Notes: a model not told the origin generated them from the letters alone. Shown: positions 15,262-24,782, counted from the first letter of the stretch. The stretch is DNA of 64,000 nucleotides from Ulvibacterium sp965228935 (GCF_965228935.1 NZ_OZ245846.1:4464001-4528000); one strand, 5' to 3'. Numbers and translations are program-made.

Positions 15262-16529
15262 AGCTTAGCTATCTTGCCTATAGAAATATGGTTTCCAAAC
15301 CACTCAACCTTTTTTTGAGTCTTCTCTTGTTATTGTTAAGCGTATCATTGGTCACGTTCGTAATCCAGGTTAGCAAGCAGTTGGACGGACAGTTGAACAA
15401 GAACATTGCCCCCTTTGATATGGTGGTGGGTGCAAAGGGAAGCCCTCTGCAACTTGTTTTGTCCTCGGTACTCCATGTAGATGTGCCCACTGGAAATATT
15501 AAGTTGAATGAAGTCGCCACCATCCAAAGGCATCCTTTTATCCAAACCGCAATTCCTGTTTCCTACGGTGATAATTATAAAGGCTATCGGATTTTGGGTA
15601 CGAAGGTTGGGTATCTGGACCTTTACAATGCCCGGTTGATGGAAGGAAAACTATATGAAAAGTCTTTTGAAGTGGTTGCAGGGAATACCGTTGCCCAAAA
15701 GCTGGGTATTAAGGTGGGGGATAACTTCGTAAGTTCCCATGGGCTGGCTTCTTCGGGCGGCGAAGCGCACGGTGAACACCCTTTTGTGGTTACGGGAATA
15801 TTGAAATCTACGGGAACGGTGGTGGATCGGTTACTGATTACCAATCTCGAAAGTATCTGGGAAGTCCATGATCACGGGGAAGATGAACATAACACAAAGG
15901 ACGACGCTCATGAAGAGGGCCACGACCATGAAGAGGATGACCATCACGAAGAGGAAGTTGAAACCTTGGAAGAACGTAAGGAGGAAAAAGAGATAACGTC
16001 ACTATTGATCAAGTTCAAAAGTCCTTTAGGGATGGTGCAATTACCAAGATTCATCAATGAGAATACCTCTATGCAGGCCGCCTTGCCAGGTTTTGAGGTT
16101 CAGCGACTAATGGGTCTGTTAGGTTCCGGGGTGCAGACTGTAAATGGAATAGCCTTGGTTATCTTATTGGTTTCAGGATTAAGTATATTTATAAGCCTTT
16201 TAAAGACCATCCGTGAGAGAAGGCAAGAACTTGCGTTACTCCGGATTTACGGTTTGCGAACAGGACAACTGCTAAGTTTGGCCCTTTTGGAAGGATTGCT
16301 TTTGGCCATCATTGGCTTTTTATCGGGATGGTTTGTAGGACGTTTGGGTATTTGGGCCGTATCGCGCTATACACAGGACTCCTATGGCTATGGGCTACAA
16401 GTCACGGGGCCCGATAAGATGGAATTCTTGTTCTTGGGCCTTACCCTTGGTATAGCCCTTATGGCCACCTTGCTGGCATCGCGCTCTATATTTAAACTAA
16501 ACGTAGCTAAAACATTATCAGATGCGTAA
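15258..16529 (+). CDS. FtsX/MacB-like ABC permease with a His/acidic metal-binding-like loop
   Basis: 423 residues with the MacB-type four-helix layout. One N-terminal membrane segment (FLSLLLLLLSVSLVTFVIQ) precedes a large periplasmic domain (APFDMVVGAKGSPLQL), and three segments follow after residue 290 (IALVILLVSGLSIFISLLK). Within the periplasmic domain, roughly residues 204-246, lies a low-complexity stretch rich in His, Asp and Glu (e.g. HEEGHDHEEDDHHEEE), as found in zinc transporters. It is translationally coupled to the ATPase gene, and overlaps the next gene by 8 nt. The arrangement resembles the Zrg-type zinc-uptake loci described in Vibrio; that likeness is recalled and has not been checked by search. 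Confidence 0.85.
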   Translation: MKLSYLAYRNMVSKPLNLFLSLLLLLLSVSLVTFVIQVSKQLDGQLNKNIAPFDMVVGAKGSPLQLVLSSVLHVDVPTGNIKLNEVATIQRHPFIQTAIPVSYGDNYKGYRILGTKVGYLDLYNARLMEGKLYEKSFEVVAGNTVAQKLGIKVGDNFVSSHGLASSGGEAHGEHPFVVTGILKSTGTVVDRLLITNLESIWEVHDHGEDEHNTKDDAHEEGHDHEEDDHHEEEVETLEERKEEKEITSLLIKFKSPLGMVQLPRFINENTSMQAALPGFEVQRLMGLLGSGVQTVNGIALVILLVSGLSIFISLLKTIRERRQELALLRIYGLRTGQLLSLALLEGLLLAIIGFLSGWFVGRLGIWAVSRYTQDSYGYGLQVTGPDKMEFLFLGLTLGIALMATLLASRSIFKLNVAKTLSDA

Positions 16530-16962
16530 TTCGATTATACTAATTTTGTTCGTAACCTTTTCTTGCTCCTTAGCCTACGCACAAGAGCAATTGACCTGGG
16601 AGGATTTTGCGGACGTCAGTTTTGAACCCGTGTACAACAAGAAGTACGATGTACATTTTTTAATGCCCAAGTTTGGTGAAAAGATACAGTCCCATCGGGG
16701 CAAGCAAGTAAGCATTATAGGATATTTTTTGGATATTTCCGGTAGCGGTGAAATATTTTTGGTATCCCAAAACCCTATGGCCTCCTGTTTTTTCTGTGGA
16801 GCAGCAGGACCAGAGACCATTATTGAAGTAGCTTTTAAGGAAAAACCATCCTTTAAGACCGACCAAATAGTAACTGTCAGCGGAATACTTGAATTGAATG
16901 CCAATAACGTAGATCATTGCAACTATATCTTAAAAGAGGCCTCGGGCGAATTGGTGAACTAA
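16522..16962 (+). CDS. Small exported CxxC protein of the His-loop ABC operon (copy 1)
   Basis: 146 residues. The signal peptide (MRNSIILILFVTFSCSLAYA) is followed by a compact beta-rich domain (GKQVSIIGYFLDISGSGEIF), perhaps OB-like and reminiscent of DUF3299 proteins. A conserved motif NPMASCFFCGAAGPET gives a Cys-x-x-Cys-Gly pair suited to metal binding or disulfide chemistry. A second Cys region (VDHCNY) lies near the end. It overlaps the permease gene, so it probably works with the transporter in the periplasm. Together with its neighbour it forms a tandem pair of homologues. Confidence 0.75.
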   Translation: MRNSIILILFVTFSCSLAYAQEQLTWEDFADVSFEPVYNKKYDVHFLMPKFGEKIQSHRGKQVSIIGYFLDISGSGEIFLVSQNPMASCFFCGAAGPETIIEVAFKEKPSFKTDQIVTVSGILELNANNVDHCNYILKEASGELVN

Positions 16963-16968
16963 AATAAA

Positions 16969-17406
16969 ATGAGAATATCTCTTTTCATACTATGCTGTTG
17001 GATGGGAATTGCTACCCACGCGCAGACTGTCCTGGATTGGTCCGACCTCTCCGAGGGTATTTCCTGGGAACTGCCCTCACCGGAAAACATCATTCCGGGT
17101 TTCCAAGAGGCAAACTTTTCGCCAAAAATAAGAGCCTTGGAAGGGAAAAAAGTCGTAATTACAGGGTATCTGTTGATTTTGGATAGTACACAATCCGTAT
17201 ATCTCCTTTCCAAAAACCCAATGGCCTCCTGTTTCTTCTGTGGCAACGGCGGACCCGAAACCGTCTTGGATTTAATGTTTGACCAAAAGCCATCCTTTGT
17301 AATGGACGAATTGCTCTCCGTGGAAGGAATATTGTATTTGAACGAGAGCAATCCAAATGCATGTTATTATCGGATCGAGCATGCCGATGCCATAAGTTTC
17401 AAGTGA
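16969..17406 (+). CDS. Small exported CxxC protein of the His-loop ABC operon (copy 2)
   Basis: 145 residues, starting 6 nt after its paralogue. Signal peptide MRISLFILCCWMGIATHA followed by a mature domain with the same layout (GKKVVITGYLLILDSTQSVY) and the motif KNPMASCFFCGNGGPETV. The PSFVMDELLSVEGILYLNE segment aligns with PSFKTDQIVTVSGILELNA of copy 1. Two diverged copies side by side suggest a heterodimer or a relay for metal or electrons. No homologous family of known function could be named with certainty. Confidence 0.75.
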   Translation: MRISLFILCCWMGIATHAQTVLDWSDLSEGISWELPSPENIIPGFQEANFSPKIRALEGKKVVITGYLLILDSTQSVYLLSKNPMASCFFCGNGGPETVLDLMFDQKPSFVMDELLSVEGILYLNESNPNACYYRIEHADAISFK

Positions 17407-17473
17407 ACGACCTAGTGATGAAAAAAGAAATTTGAGTAGGCAGGTACAGACCATTATTAAGGGTATCTGCACC

Positions 17474-17513
17474 AATTGCTCAATGTCTAGACGAACCCGG
17501 AGCAATTATTTCT
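17474..17513 (+). terminator. Possible terminator after the His-loop ABC operon
   Basis: AATTGCTC (17474-17481) pairs with GAGCAATT (17500-17507) around an 18-nt loop and is followed by ATTTCTTTTT. The stem is only 8 bp with a large loop. Its location, between the convergent ABC operon and the deacylase gene, is appropriate. Confidence 0.4.
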
Positions 17514-17616
17514 TTTTAGGAATACCTATTTTACAAGGAATATTGGCACTTCATATGAAAGCTTCCCGGCTTTTATAAATGTGTTCAATGTTCTGTGAAA
17601 TTATAGGCCGTTTTAT

Positions 17617-18657
17617 TCACTCGAAGAAACTAATGCACATCACTGTTTCGTCGACATTTACGGGAGGTGTGGCAATTTTATATAGAATAATACCAGAAAC
17701 GGGTGCCGTTAATTCGGATATGGTCTTTCCAAATTCATCGGTGATGTATCCGACCAGGTCTCCCTCTTTTACTTGGTCCCCAGCTTTATATTGGCTGTAC
17801 AATATACCTCTTACTTCGGCATCAATATACTTTTGATTGTTCAGTCGAATCAATTTCCGGACATCTTGTTCTATAGTTTTACCGTACATATTCATCTTAT
17901 TGAGCATTCTATAAACGCCATTTTTAATTAAGGTAACCGCCTCTTCCTGTACATTGCCCAATTTGCCACTTTCAATGCTCAGTGCCACCTTCCCATCTTG
18001 GCATGCTTGTTTAAAGGTATATTTTGCGGGGTCATCGGCCTTGATGGTATACGGATAGGAAACCACATAATCAAAACCACTGGTTTCTGAAAGCTCTTTC
18101 GCCTTTTTAGTTTGTTCGGGATAAGTGGTATTGTTATAATAACATATAAATGGAAGCAAATCCTCCGAGGCATCGCCGCCGTGAATATCCAAAAAAACAT
18201 CGCTTATGGGAATCACATTTGTCTTAATGAAGTGCGCGATTTTTTGTGTCACGGAACCATCGGATTTACCGGGGAAGGCATTGTTTAGGTTCACCTGATC
18301 CTGAGGATTGATAAAAGGGGTCCGCGAATAAAAAGACCCCGTATTGGCAATAGGGATAATAATCAAGGTACCTGATAAACTATCGGTATTAATTTCCTTC
18401 ATGAGTCCTTGCGTAGCTACTATTGGTGGATATTCAAAACCATGAACCCCAGCGACCAAAGTAAAAATCCGCCCTTCATTTTTTCCTTTAATAATCGATA
18501 TGGGCAAGAAAGTTTGGTTGTTCCGGGAATCTGTAAACGCAATGTGTAAATCCTTTCTCACAGGTCTTGTTTTGTCCAGAAAAGCATCTTGAAACTGGTT
18601 TTGTGACAAAACCAACAATGGGGTCAAAAGAAATAAAACAAAAATTTTTTTTCTCAT
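17617..18657 (-). CDS. Exported succinylglutamate desuccinylase/aspartoacylase-family protein (M14-type)
   Basis: 346 residues from the ATG at 18657. The frame continues to 18711, but that part covers the promoter, while MRKKIFVLFLLTPLLVLSQ is a proper signal peptide. The zinc ligands of the AstE/AspA family are visible: His and Glu in GVHGFEYP and His in DIHGGD. A Glu in SIESGKLG fits the general base. The C-terminal region (VKEGDLVGYI, LTAPVSGIIL) is the usual small beta-barrel. Such enzymes remove acyl groups from amino acids. Export and its position downstream of a TonB receptor/ABC cluster suggest that it acts on a periplasmic ligand, possibly a metal-binding amino-acid conjugate (inference). 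Confidence 0.85.
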   Translation of the reverse strand: MRKKIFVLFLLTPLLVLSQNQFQDAFLDKTRPVRKDLHIAFTDSRNNQTFLPISIIKGKNEGRIFTLVAGVHGFEYPPIVATQGLMKEINTDSLSGTLIIIPIANTGSFYSRTPFINPQDQVNLNNAFPGKSDGSVTQKIAHFIKTNVIPISDVFLDIHGGDASEDLLPFICYYNNTTYPEQTKKAKELSETSGFDYVVSYPYTIKADDPAKYTFKQACQDGKVALSIESGKLGNVQEEAVTLIKNGVYRMLNKMNMYGKTIEQDVRKLIRLNNQKYIDAEVRGILYSQYKAGDQVKEGDLVGYITDEFGKTISELTAPVSGIILYKIATPPVNVDETVMCISFFE

Positions 18658-18683
18658 TTTTTCAATATATCTGTTCTTTGTTC

Positions 18684-18711
18684 TAAAGATATAAAACTTG
18701 TAAATCGTCAA
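18684..18711 (-). promoter_or_regulatory. Promoter of the exported deacylase gene
   Basis: On the minus strand TTG (18711-18709) and TATCTTTA (18691-18684, one mismatch to TAnnTTTG) are separated by 17 nt and stand 26 nt before the ATG at 18657. This supports separate transcription from the upstream DUF3526 permease genes and the internal start chosen. Confidence 0.5.
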
Positions 18712-18751
18712 TAAATCAAAACAATCATGCCGTTAAAATATTTGGATGGGC

Positions 18752-20095
18752 TCATAATCTTCTTCCCCTTGGCGCCGATATCAAAACCATAAATAGTATA
18801 GCAAGTATTAGAGGAGCCATCAATCGTAAAGGTCTTATATCAAAATTTTCGCGATAGTATTCCGGGGGGAATCGTTCCCAATTGATCGACTCGGCCAGAT
18901 TCTCTTCAAATATCTTCGGGTAGAAAAATAAACGCAACCTTTCGTGAAACTTTTCCGTAGCCTCCAAGAAATCAATATGTTGCCCCAAGCTTGTCCCGGC
19001 CAATTGATTTAGGGCCAGTTGCAAGTGCATGTTGGGTAACCAGGACGCAAATTGTGCGCTGTGCCGTTCCCTTAATTGGATTTTAGAATTTAACGACTCC
19101 CTTTCATTCCTTGAATCATCATCGCCCATCTGCTGCATGGCATAGTACCATAGCCAATTGAACCCTTCGGTCGGGTAGCCATACTTCTCAAATTGCGGAT
19201 AGTGGTCATAGAATTTTTGAATGGTGGGCAACTTTTCCATATCCCATTTAGTATGATACCCATCCCGCTGTGCGATGGCCGTGCCCAATGCTTCAGGTAC
19301 AGGATATTTGAATGCCAGGTAGGCATTGATTCCCGCCGGTAACAAGATAAGTAGCACTAACCAAATCGATAATAACATCAACGCATTGAATCCGGACGAT
19401 TTTTTAAAACAAATGATGAAAAAGCAAAGAGTAAACCAAAAAATCGTATAAAGAACCGACAAGATGAACATTACTAAAAAAACACTATTAAAAGGAATGT
19501 TGAACACCACTTTGGCCGCTAAAAATAGGAATATCAGTACGCCCACGATCAATAAAAGCCGTACTGACAATTTGGTGATTACAAATCCCAGTTTTGACCG
19601 AGTCTGAGTGGCCACTAAACGCCAAGTACCTGTCTCCGTCTCTTCCGAAACCGCATTAAAGGAAAATACGATGACCAATAACGGGACTAAATAAATCAAC
19701 ACAAATGAAAAATCAAGGTTTCCCGATTGTAGGTTCATCGGATTTATCAAATCCGTATCGTGTTTCTGTGCTTCAAAGGTCTTAATGGTAATTCTCTTTA
19801 TAGAGGGGTTCACATCAGATTGACCAATGGACAGACCCGCCAACGGATCGGCAGGGTTAATAAATGCAAATTTCACATAGTAGAGTAGTAGCCCCAAATC
19901 ATCATTATGTAGCGATACATGGCGTTCAAAATGTTCCTCCTGATAGGTTTTTACCTCTTCAATGGCATCTTGCCGTTCATTTAAATGCCGATTCCCGATA
20001 AAGATTCCCAACAGCCCCAAGGCGATTAGAAGTGCCAAGCTCAGAAGAACTTCCCTGGAACGTATACATTGGTACAAAAACAGCTTGTATTTCAT
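18752..20095 (-). CDS. ABC-2 type permease, DUF3526-like (module 1, subunit B)
   Basis: 447 residues. A first membrane segment near the N-terminus (LLSLALLIALGLLGIFIG) is followed by a large extracytoplasmic loop (residues about 45-125) and a bundle of hydrophobic segments between residues about 125 and 250 (FVLIYLVPLLVIVFSFNAVS, then SEETETGTWRLV). A second soluble region and a final membrane helix (LILAILFMVLIS) complete it. This is the layout of ABC-2 permeases carrying DUF3526. It overlaps the partner permease (20092-21543) by 4 nt, and the ATPase for both is probably at 24035-24730. The pair has close counterparts at 35448-38287. Confidence 0.8.
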   Translation of the reverse strand: MKYKLFLYQCIRSREVLLSLALLIALGLLGIFIGNRHLNERQDAIEEVKTYQEEHFERHVSLHNDDLGLLLYYVKFAFINPADPLAGLSIGQSDVNPSIKRITIKTFEAQKHDTDLINPMNLQSGNLDFSFVLIYLVPLLVIVFSFNAVSEETETGTWRLVATQTRSKLGFVITKLSVRLLLIVGVLIFLFLAAKVVFNIPFNSVFLVMFILSVLYTIFWFTLCFFIICFKKSSGFNALMLLSIWLVLLILLPAGINAYLAFKYPVPEALGTAIAQRDGYHTKWDMEKLPTIQKFYDHYPQFEKYGYPTEGFNWLWYYAMQQMGDDDSRNERESLNSKIQLRERHSAQFASWLPNMHLQLALNQLAGTSLGQHIDFLEATEKFHERLRLFFYPKIFEENLAESINWERFPPEYYRENFDIRPLRLMAPLILAILFMVLISAPRGRRL

Positions 20096-21543
20096 AAGGC
20101 ACTGGCTTTTTTAGCGGTCAATGATAACAGTCCAAAAGAAAGCAACAGCCACAACACGATCGAAACCAAAGCCAAGGAAGCCTCTTTGGCTGCACTTATG
20201 AAAGGTGCCGGTCGGTGTTCAAAATCGGGGAATTCTTCCCAGTGTTCATGACCAACCACATGGGTTTTCCCCTCGGAACCACTTTTCTTTTTCGGGCTGA
20301 TATATTGCATTTGCAATTCGTTCATCTCCTGGGACAAGGCGTAGCGATAATCATCGGCCTGATCCTGAAAATCCACATAATTTGAAAAGTCCGTTCCTGA
20401 AAAAGTCATCGAAAGTTGTTTTATGGCCATATACGGATTAAGCAATGCAACAAGCCTACTGATATTGTTCTGTTTCCGATAAATTGTCAAAAGGCCCACA
20501 TGGTGCTTTTTGTACAGTGTTGAGCTGATTTTTTCCCCTTCGCGCATCACAAAACCGGAATAATTAAAGGGAAGGTCGGTCACTTCACTAACATTGTGTA
20601 CGGCCAATACGGAGTCCCGAAGATTATTATAGTAGGGATCATCGGGATTGTGGCTATCGCCCTTTTGAATCTCTTCTTTCTCAATAGCCGACTGAAACGC
20701 CAGTTTTGTGGGAGTTGGATGCCAATAGCTACCAATGGCCTGAGCCGATTTGGGCAAAAGAACGACCATAAACAACCATATGCCCAATAAACGTAAAAGT
20801 GCATTTTTTGGGGTATCGCTTCGGGTGGAGCAAACAATAATTGTTATTACTACTATGAATAGAAAAAACAGGTATCCCAAAACGACCAAGAAGAAACGTA
20901 GCCAAAGAAGACTACTTGCCGTAGGGTCTCCAAAAATGGCCAGTGCAACCACCATAACGAAAAGAACGGGCGCAAAGAACAACATTGCAATCGCAAAAAG
21001 CCCTAAGGACCTCCCGAACAAGATTTCAAACCACCTCGCACCTTGCGATACCAATATTTTAAGGGTTCCGTTCTGCCGATCTGCCGCTACACTGGAAAAT
21101 CCTATAAAAATCAAGATCAACGGCAAGACCAATTGTAACAAAAGAGCTATACTAAGCTCCCCAAAGCGCAAGGTTCCCGTTGAAAAAGAGGCATCCGAAA
21201 AATTGACACTGTTCTGCCGGTGTGCCTCCAAAAAAACGGTATTGCCCGTGAAACTTTCCAATCCATAATCAAACATGGCAAGAGGTGGACTCACCCGAAA
21301 GGCAAACGTTCCGAAATGTGCCATTCTGTGTGGATGCTTATCCGGGTTGGCTTCCCAACTCTGTCGTGCCTTTGCCTGATGGGATTTGCGTATGTCGTTC
21401 CGGGCCAAGTGGTTGTGAATACCGCTAACGGCCGCATAGACCGTTAGCAGTACAAATAGGATATAGATAAGGTAAAAGGTCTTTGGCTGGGTAGCATTTC
21501 GTAAAAAATGTAATGCCAGTAACCGCATGTTTGTGGACTTCAT
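20092..21543 (-). CDS. ABC-2 type permease, DUF3526-like (module 1, subunit A)
   Basis: 483 residues. An N-terminal membrane segment (FYLIYILFVLLTVYAAVSG) leads into a periplasmic loop with HRMAHFGTFAFRVSPPLAMF and NTVFLEAHRQNSVNF, which match AHYGTYAFKPKYPLSL and IFLEAHKRNEAQF in the paralogue at 36881-38287. Membrane segments follow (LVLPLILIFIGFSSVAADRQ; NGTLKILVSQGARWFEILFG). It lies 3 nt downstream of the TonB receptor gene and 4 nt overlaps the next permease, so receptor and exporter-type module are one transcriptional unit. The conserved HFGTFAF and FLEAH segments are good candidates for function-specific residues. Confidence 0.8.
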   Translation of the reverse strand: MKSTNMRLLALHFLRNATQPKTFYLIYILFVLLTVYAAVSGIHNHLARNDIRKSHQAKARQSWEANPDKHPHRMAHFGTFAFRVSPPLAMFDYGLESFTGNTVFLEAHRQNSVNFSDASFSTGTLRFGELSIALLLQLVLPLILIFIGFSSVAADRQNGTLKILVSQGARWFEILFGRSLGLFAIAMLFFAPVLFVMVVALAIFGDPTASSLLWLRFFLVVLGYLFFLFIVVITIIVCSTRSDTPKNALLRLLGIWLFMVVLLPKSAQAIGSYWHPTPTKLAFQSAIEKEEIQKGDSHNPDDPYYNNLRDSVLAVHNVSEVTDLPFNYSGFVMREGEKISSTLYKKHHVGLLTIYRKQNNISRLVALLNPYMAIKQLSMTFSGTDFSNYVDFQDQADDYRYALSQEMNELQMQYISPKKKSGSEGKTHVVGHEHWEEFPDFEHRPAPFISAAKEASLALVSIVLWLLLSFGLLSLTAKKASAL

Positions 21544-21546
21544 ATC

Positions 21547-24033
21547 CTAGAATTTATAGGTAGTGGTCAATAGAACATTCCTTGGTGCCCCGGGAAACAA
21601 TCTGAAAGTGCTCAAGGCCCCGGTCCAATAGGTTTCATCAAAAAGATTGTTGAGCTTTAGGGCAATCTGTATATTGCTTCCTGAAGGGCGATAATATACC
21701 GCAGCGTCAAAAACCGTATATGCGGGCAATAACAAACGGTCATAGTACCATGAAAAACGATCGCCACGATACTCCATTCCCAAACCAACACCAACATTTT
21801 TTAAAGGACCGTTCATAAAATCATAGCGGCCCCAAAAATTGGCGCTGTGTTCGGGAGCACCGCCCACCCGTTCACCGACCAAAGCTGGGTCATCGTCTTC
21901 TTCGATGGTAGCATTGATGTAAGCGTACGAAGCATTGAGTTGCAAATTAGGGAGCAAGTAACCTGAAAGATCCCATTCCAACCCGCGGCTACGTTGTGCA
22001 CCACGCGTTACCAACAAATCTTCATCCATCGGGTCTTGCAACAATAGGTTTCGTTGGTTGATTTCATAAATGGCCATGTTCATGGCCAACTTTCCTCCAA
22101 AGAATTCTCCTTTAGCTCCAAATTCGATCAAATCGCTTTCCAGGGGATCAAATTCAGCGGGAGAACCAGCCCAAAAAAAGTTTTCCGTGGCGGGGGACAA
22201 AGTAACCGTATTGGACTGCGGCTGAAACCCTTCAATATAAGTACCGTAGACACTTACATTATCAGTGGCCTCATAGGTAAGACCTACTCTGGGGATAAAA
22301 GCTTCATTTTTAAATGATTCCTCATTTGGCGATTCATAATCAAACTTGTCCTCGTACCATTCATAACGAAGATTTACCAAGGCCGAAAACTTTCCCATTT
22401 TAAACTGGTTCTGTACATAAATCCCGTTTGAAGTAGTAAGGTTTGCCGGGATTTCAAATTCCGATATCACATAGTTGCCAATGTCACGGATGGCATTCTG
22501 CGGATCGTTCAAATCGTAATGGGGCACATTGGGTCTTGGAGCAATGACCCCATCAATTTCGATGGTTTGAAATTGGTCGGCTTCGGCCGGGTCAAAACGG
22601 CTAACACTTCCATCGTTTCTTAAATAGCGACGTGCTCCATTTTGTCCACCACCTTTAGTACGTTCCCACCAACTGCCGTCGTAGCCTACCAGTAATTTAT
22701 TGGTCACTTTATCTCCTATGAAATCAAAATTAAAGAAGGCATTGAAGTTATCGGTAATCCAAAATTGCTTACGTTCAACGTATCGCATTGCGGCCAAGGT
22801 AGTGATAGGATCGCCATTGATGTCCACTGCCGGGGCATTTACGGTTCTATGTTCCACGAGGTCTTCTTCCCAGGTTTGTTTCATGTAGGAAGCATTAAAC
22901 CCAATGTTATCGGAAATTTGCTTGGTAAAATTGCTCATTATCAAAAGTTCTTCCGACTCAAAGAAGTCGCTTGAAGCACCTACGTTCAATGAAATGGGTG
23001 TACTGTTCAGGTCAAATTCCCCATTTATGGCTCCAAAGATAGGTTGGCCCCTATCCAGGTTCCCAACTCCGTTGCTATAAATCATTTCAACATTCAAGGC
23101 GGTAGTTTCGTTGGGGATATATGTAATGGAGGGTGTAATCAAAAAGGCGTTGTTCTGTACCACGTCCCTAAATGACCGTGCTTGCTGTACGGCTGCATTG
23201 AAACGGTAAAGCAAGGTTTCCGATTCGTTCAAGGGACCTGTGAAATCCATCGTTGCCCTCAGTGTTCCAAAACTGCCTACGGTTGCACTGACCTCGTTTC
23301 TTTTTTCCTTTAAGGGTTTTTTAGTCACCATATTAATCGTTCCACCGGGATCCACACTTGAAAAAGTGACCGAAGAAGGTCCTTTAATAACCTCTACCCG
23401 TTCAATATGGGAGGTAATAGGCTGTAAAAAATAGTATTGGCGCGTGCGCAGACCATTGATGACCTGCCCTTCTTCAGCTTGGGTCGTACCACGAATATTG
23501 AAATGGTTATAAAAGGCCGTAGAGGTCACACTGCTTGCGGCCTTTACGGCATCTGCCAATTGAAATGCCTGTCGATCATTGATCAACTCTTTCGTGATAG
23601 TGGAGACTGCTTGTGGCAATTCCTTGTTCTTGATGGCAACTTTGGTAGCGGAAAAGGAGTAATCACTGTTATAATCCGTTCTTGCGCGACCAATGACCTC
23701 TACACTTTGTAATTGTTCGGTACCCTCGTTTAATACAATGGTTCCCAAATCCATTGGAGAACCTTCATTGATTTCCAAATTGTCATTATAGGATTGAAAT
23801 CCTAAATAGCGTATTTCCAGAGCATAGTTCCCCTGAGGTACGCTGAGTTCAAACCGCCCCTCGCTATCGGTCAATTTGCCGAACATCCCCCCGGTACCTT
23901 TTAATGTTACTGTCGCCCCAATAATGGGCTCATTCCGATTATCCACAATAATGCCCGTAACACCCTCTTGGGCCCAAAGACCACAACTGGTCAATACAAT
24001 CAGTACCTTAAGTATTGATGTAAATGTTTTCAT
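21547..24033 (-). CDS. TonB-dependent siderophore-type outer-membrane receptor
   Basis: 828 residues. A signal peptide (ending around GLWAQ) is followed by a CarboxypepD_reg-like domain (GIIVDNRNEPIIGATVTLKG) near residues 25-110 and a plug domain (AFYNHFNIRGTTQ, IERVEVIKGPSSVTFSSVDP). A 22-strand-type barrel ends in a C-terminal aromatic (NVLLTTTYKF). The plug and barrel resemble the TonB-siderophore receptor family rather than the SusC family, and no SusD partner follows. It should import a chelated metal or similar ligand using TonB energy. An ABC ATPase gene ends 1 nt upstream and two DUF3526 permeases follow directly, giving a five-component transport unit. The ligand is unknown. Confidence 0.88.
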   Translation of the reverse strand: MKTFTSILKVLIVLTSCGLWAQEGVTGIIVDNRNEPIIGATVTLKGTGGMFGKLTDSEGRFELSVPQGNYALEIRYLGFQSYNDNLEINEGSPMDLGTIVLNEGTEQLQSVEVIGRARTDYNSDYSFSATKVAIKNKELPQAVSTITKELINDRQAFQLADAVKAASSVTSTAFYNHFNIRGTTQAEEGQVINGLRTRQYYFLQPITSHIERVEVIKGPSSVTFSSVDPGGTINMVTKKPLKEKRNEVSATVGSFGTLRATMDFTGPLNESETLLYRFNAAVQQARSFRDVVQNNAFLITPSITYIPNETTALNVEMIYSNGVGNLDRGQPIFGAINGEFDLNSTPISLNVGASSDFFESEELLIMSNFTKQISDNIGFNASYMKQTWEEDLVEHRTVNAPAVDINGDPITTLAAMRYVERKQFWITDNFNAFFNFDFIGDKVTNKLLVGYDGSWWERTKGGGQNGARRYLRNDGSVSRFDPAEADQFQTIEIDGVIAPRPNVPHYDLNDPQNAIRDIGNYVISEFEIPANLTTSNGIYVQNQFKMGKFSALVNLRYEWYEDKFDYESPNEESFKNEAFIPRVGLTYEATDNVSVYGTYIEGFQPQSNTVTLSPATENFFWAGSPAEFDPLESDLIEFGAKGEFFGGKLAMNMAIYEINQRNLLLQDPMDEDLLVTRGAQRSRGLEWDLSGYLLPNLQLNASYAYINATIEEDDDPALVGERVGGAPEHSANFWGRYDFMNGPLKNVGVGLGMEYRGDRFSWYYDRLLLPAYTVFDAAVYYRPSGSNIQIALKLNNLFDETYWTGALSTFRLFPGAPRNVLLTTTYKF

Positions 24034-24034
24034 T

Positions 24035-24730
24035 TTAAATTGTTTTTAGGTATAAGTCCCGTAATTCGTTTGCATTTATGGTATTGGTGTTCGCCGTAAA
24101 AACCAGTTTTCCTTCTTTCATGATTCCGATTCTTGTACCGACATTCACCGCATTAAAAATATCATGGGTAGCCATAAAAATGGTTTTACCTTCCTTACTA
24201 AGGTCCTTACAGATTTTGGTAAACTCCAAGGTTGCCTTGGGGTCTAATCCAGAAATCGGTTCATCCATGAAAATGCAATCGGCGTTTTTGGAAAGTGCTA
24301 TGGCAATACCAACCTTTTGGCGCATTCCTTTGGAATAGGAAGCGAGTTTGTTTTGATGGACGGTCTCTGGAAGTCCTGCTTTCAACAATAAAGCGGACAG
24401 CTGACCTTCGGAATATTTGAATCCCGCCAAACGACTAAAAAAATTAAGGTTCTCCAAGCCTGAAAGGTTCCCATATAATTGCACGACTTCGGGAATGTAG
24501 GCTATCATCCTGGTGGTGGCGTTATTATTGGCTTTTACCATTACACCGTTCAACAAGGCCTTACCTTCCGTAGGTTCAAGCAAGCCAAGAAATAGATTAA
24601 TGGTTGTTGTTTTACCGGCCCCGTTTTGGCCTAGTAGACAAAATATTTCGCCCTTTTCAACCGATAGGTTCAGTTGACTTAGAGCTTCGTGCTTACCATA
24701 TCGCTTGGTAAGATTTACAGCTTCTAGCAT
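24035..24730 (-). CDS. ABC transporter ATP-binding protein (module 1)
   Basis: 231 residues with Walker A GQNGAGKTTT, Q-loop region (YIPEVVQLYGNLSGLENL), signature YSKGMRQK, Walker B CIFMDEPISGLDP and switch His (ATHD). The KGMRQK signature and size place it with the ATPases of ABC-2 exporters (CcmA/NatA/NosF type). It is separated from the TonB receptor by 1 nt and should energise the two DUF3526 permeases at 18752-21543. Its paralogue at 38284-39000 serves the second module. Confidence 0.88.
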   Translation of the reverse strand: MLEAVNLTKRYGKHEALSQLNLSVEKGEIFCLLGQNGAGKTTTINLFLGLLEPTEGKALLNGVMVKANNNATTRMIAYIPEVVQLYGNLSGLENLNFFSRLAGFKYSEGQLSALLLKAGLPETVHQNKLASYSKGMRQKVGIAIALSKNADCIFMDEPISGLDPKATLEFTKICKDLSKEGKTIFMATHDIFNAVNVGTRIGIMKEGKLVFTANTNTINANELRDLYLKTI

Positions 24731-24782
24731 TACTATAAGGAGTTTATGGACTACATGATTGTTTTAAATATCCTAAAGAATT

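Noticed and set aside
17474..17513. Attachment site or insertion boundary
   Set aside because: The small inverted repeat is better explained by a weak terminator; no integrase, tRNA or direct repeat was seen.
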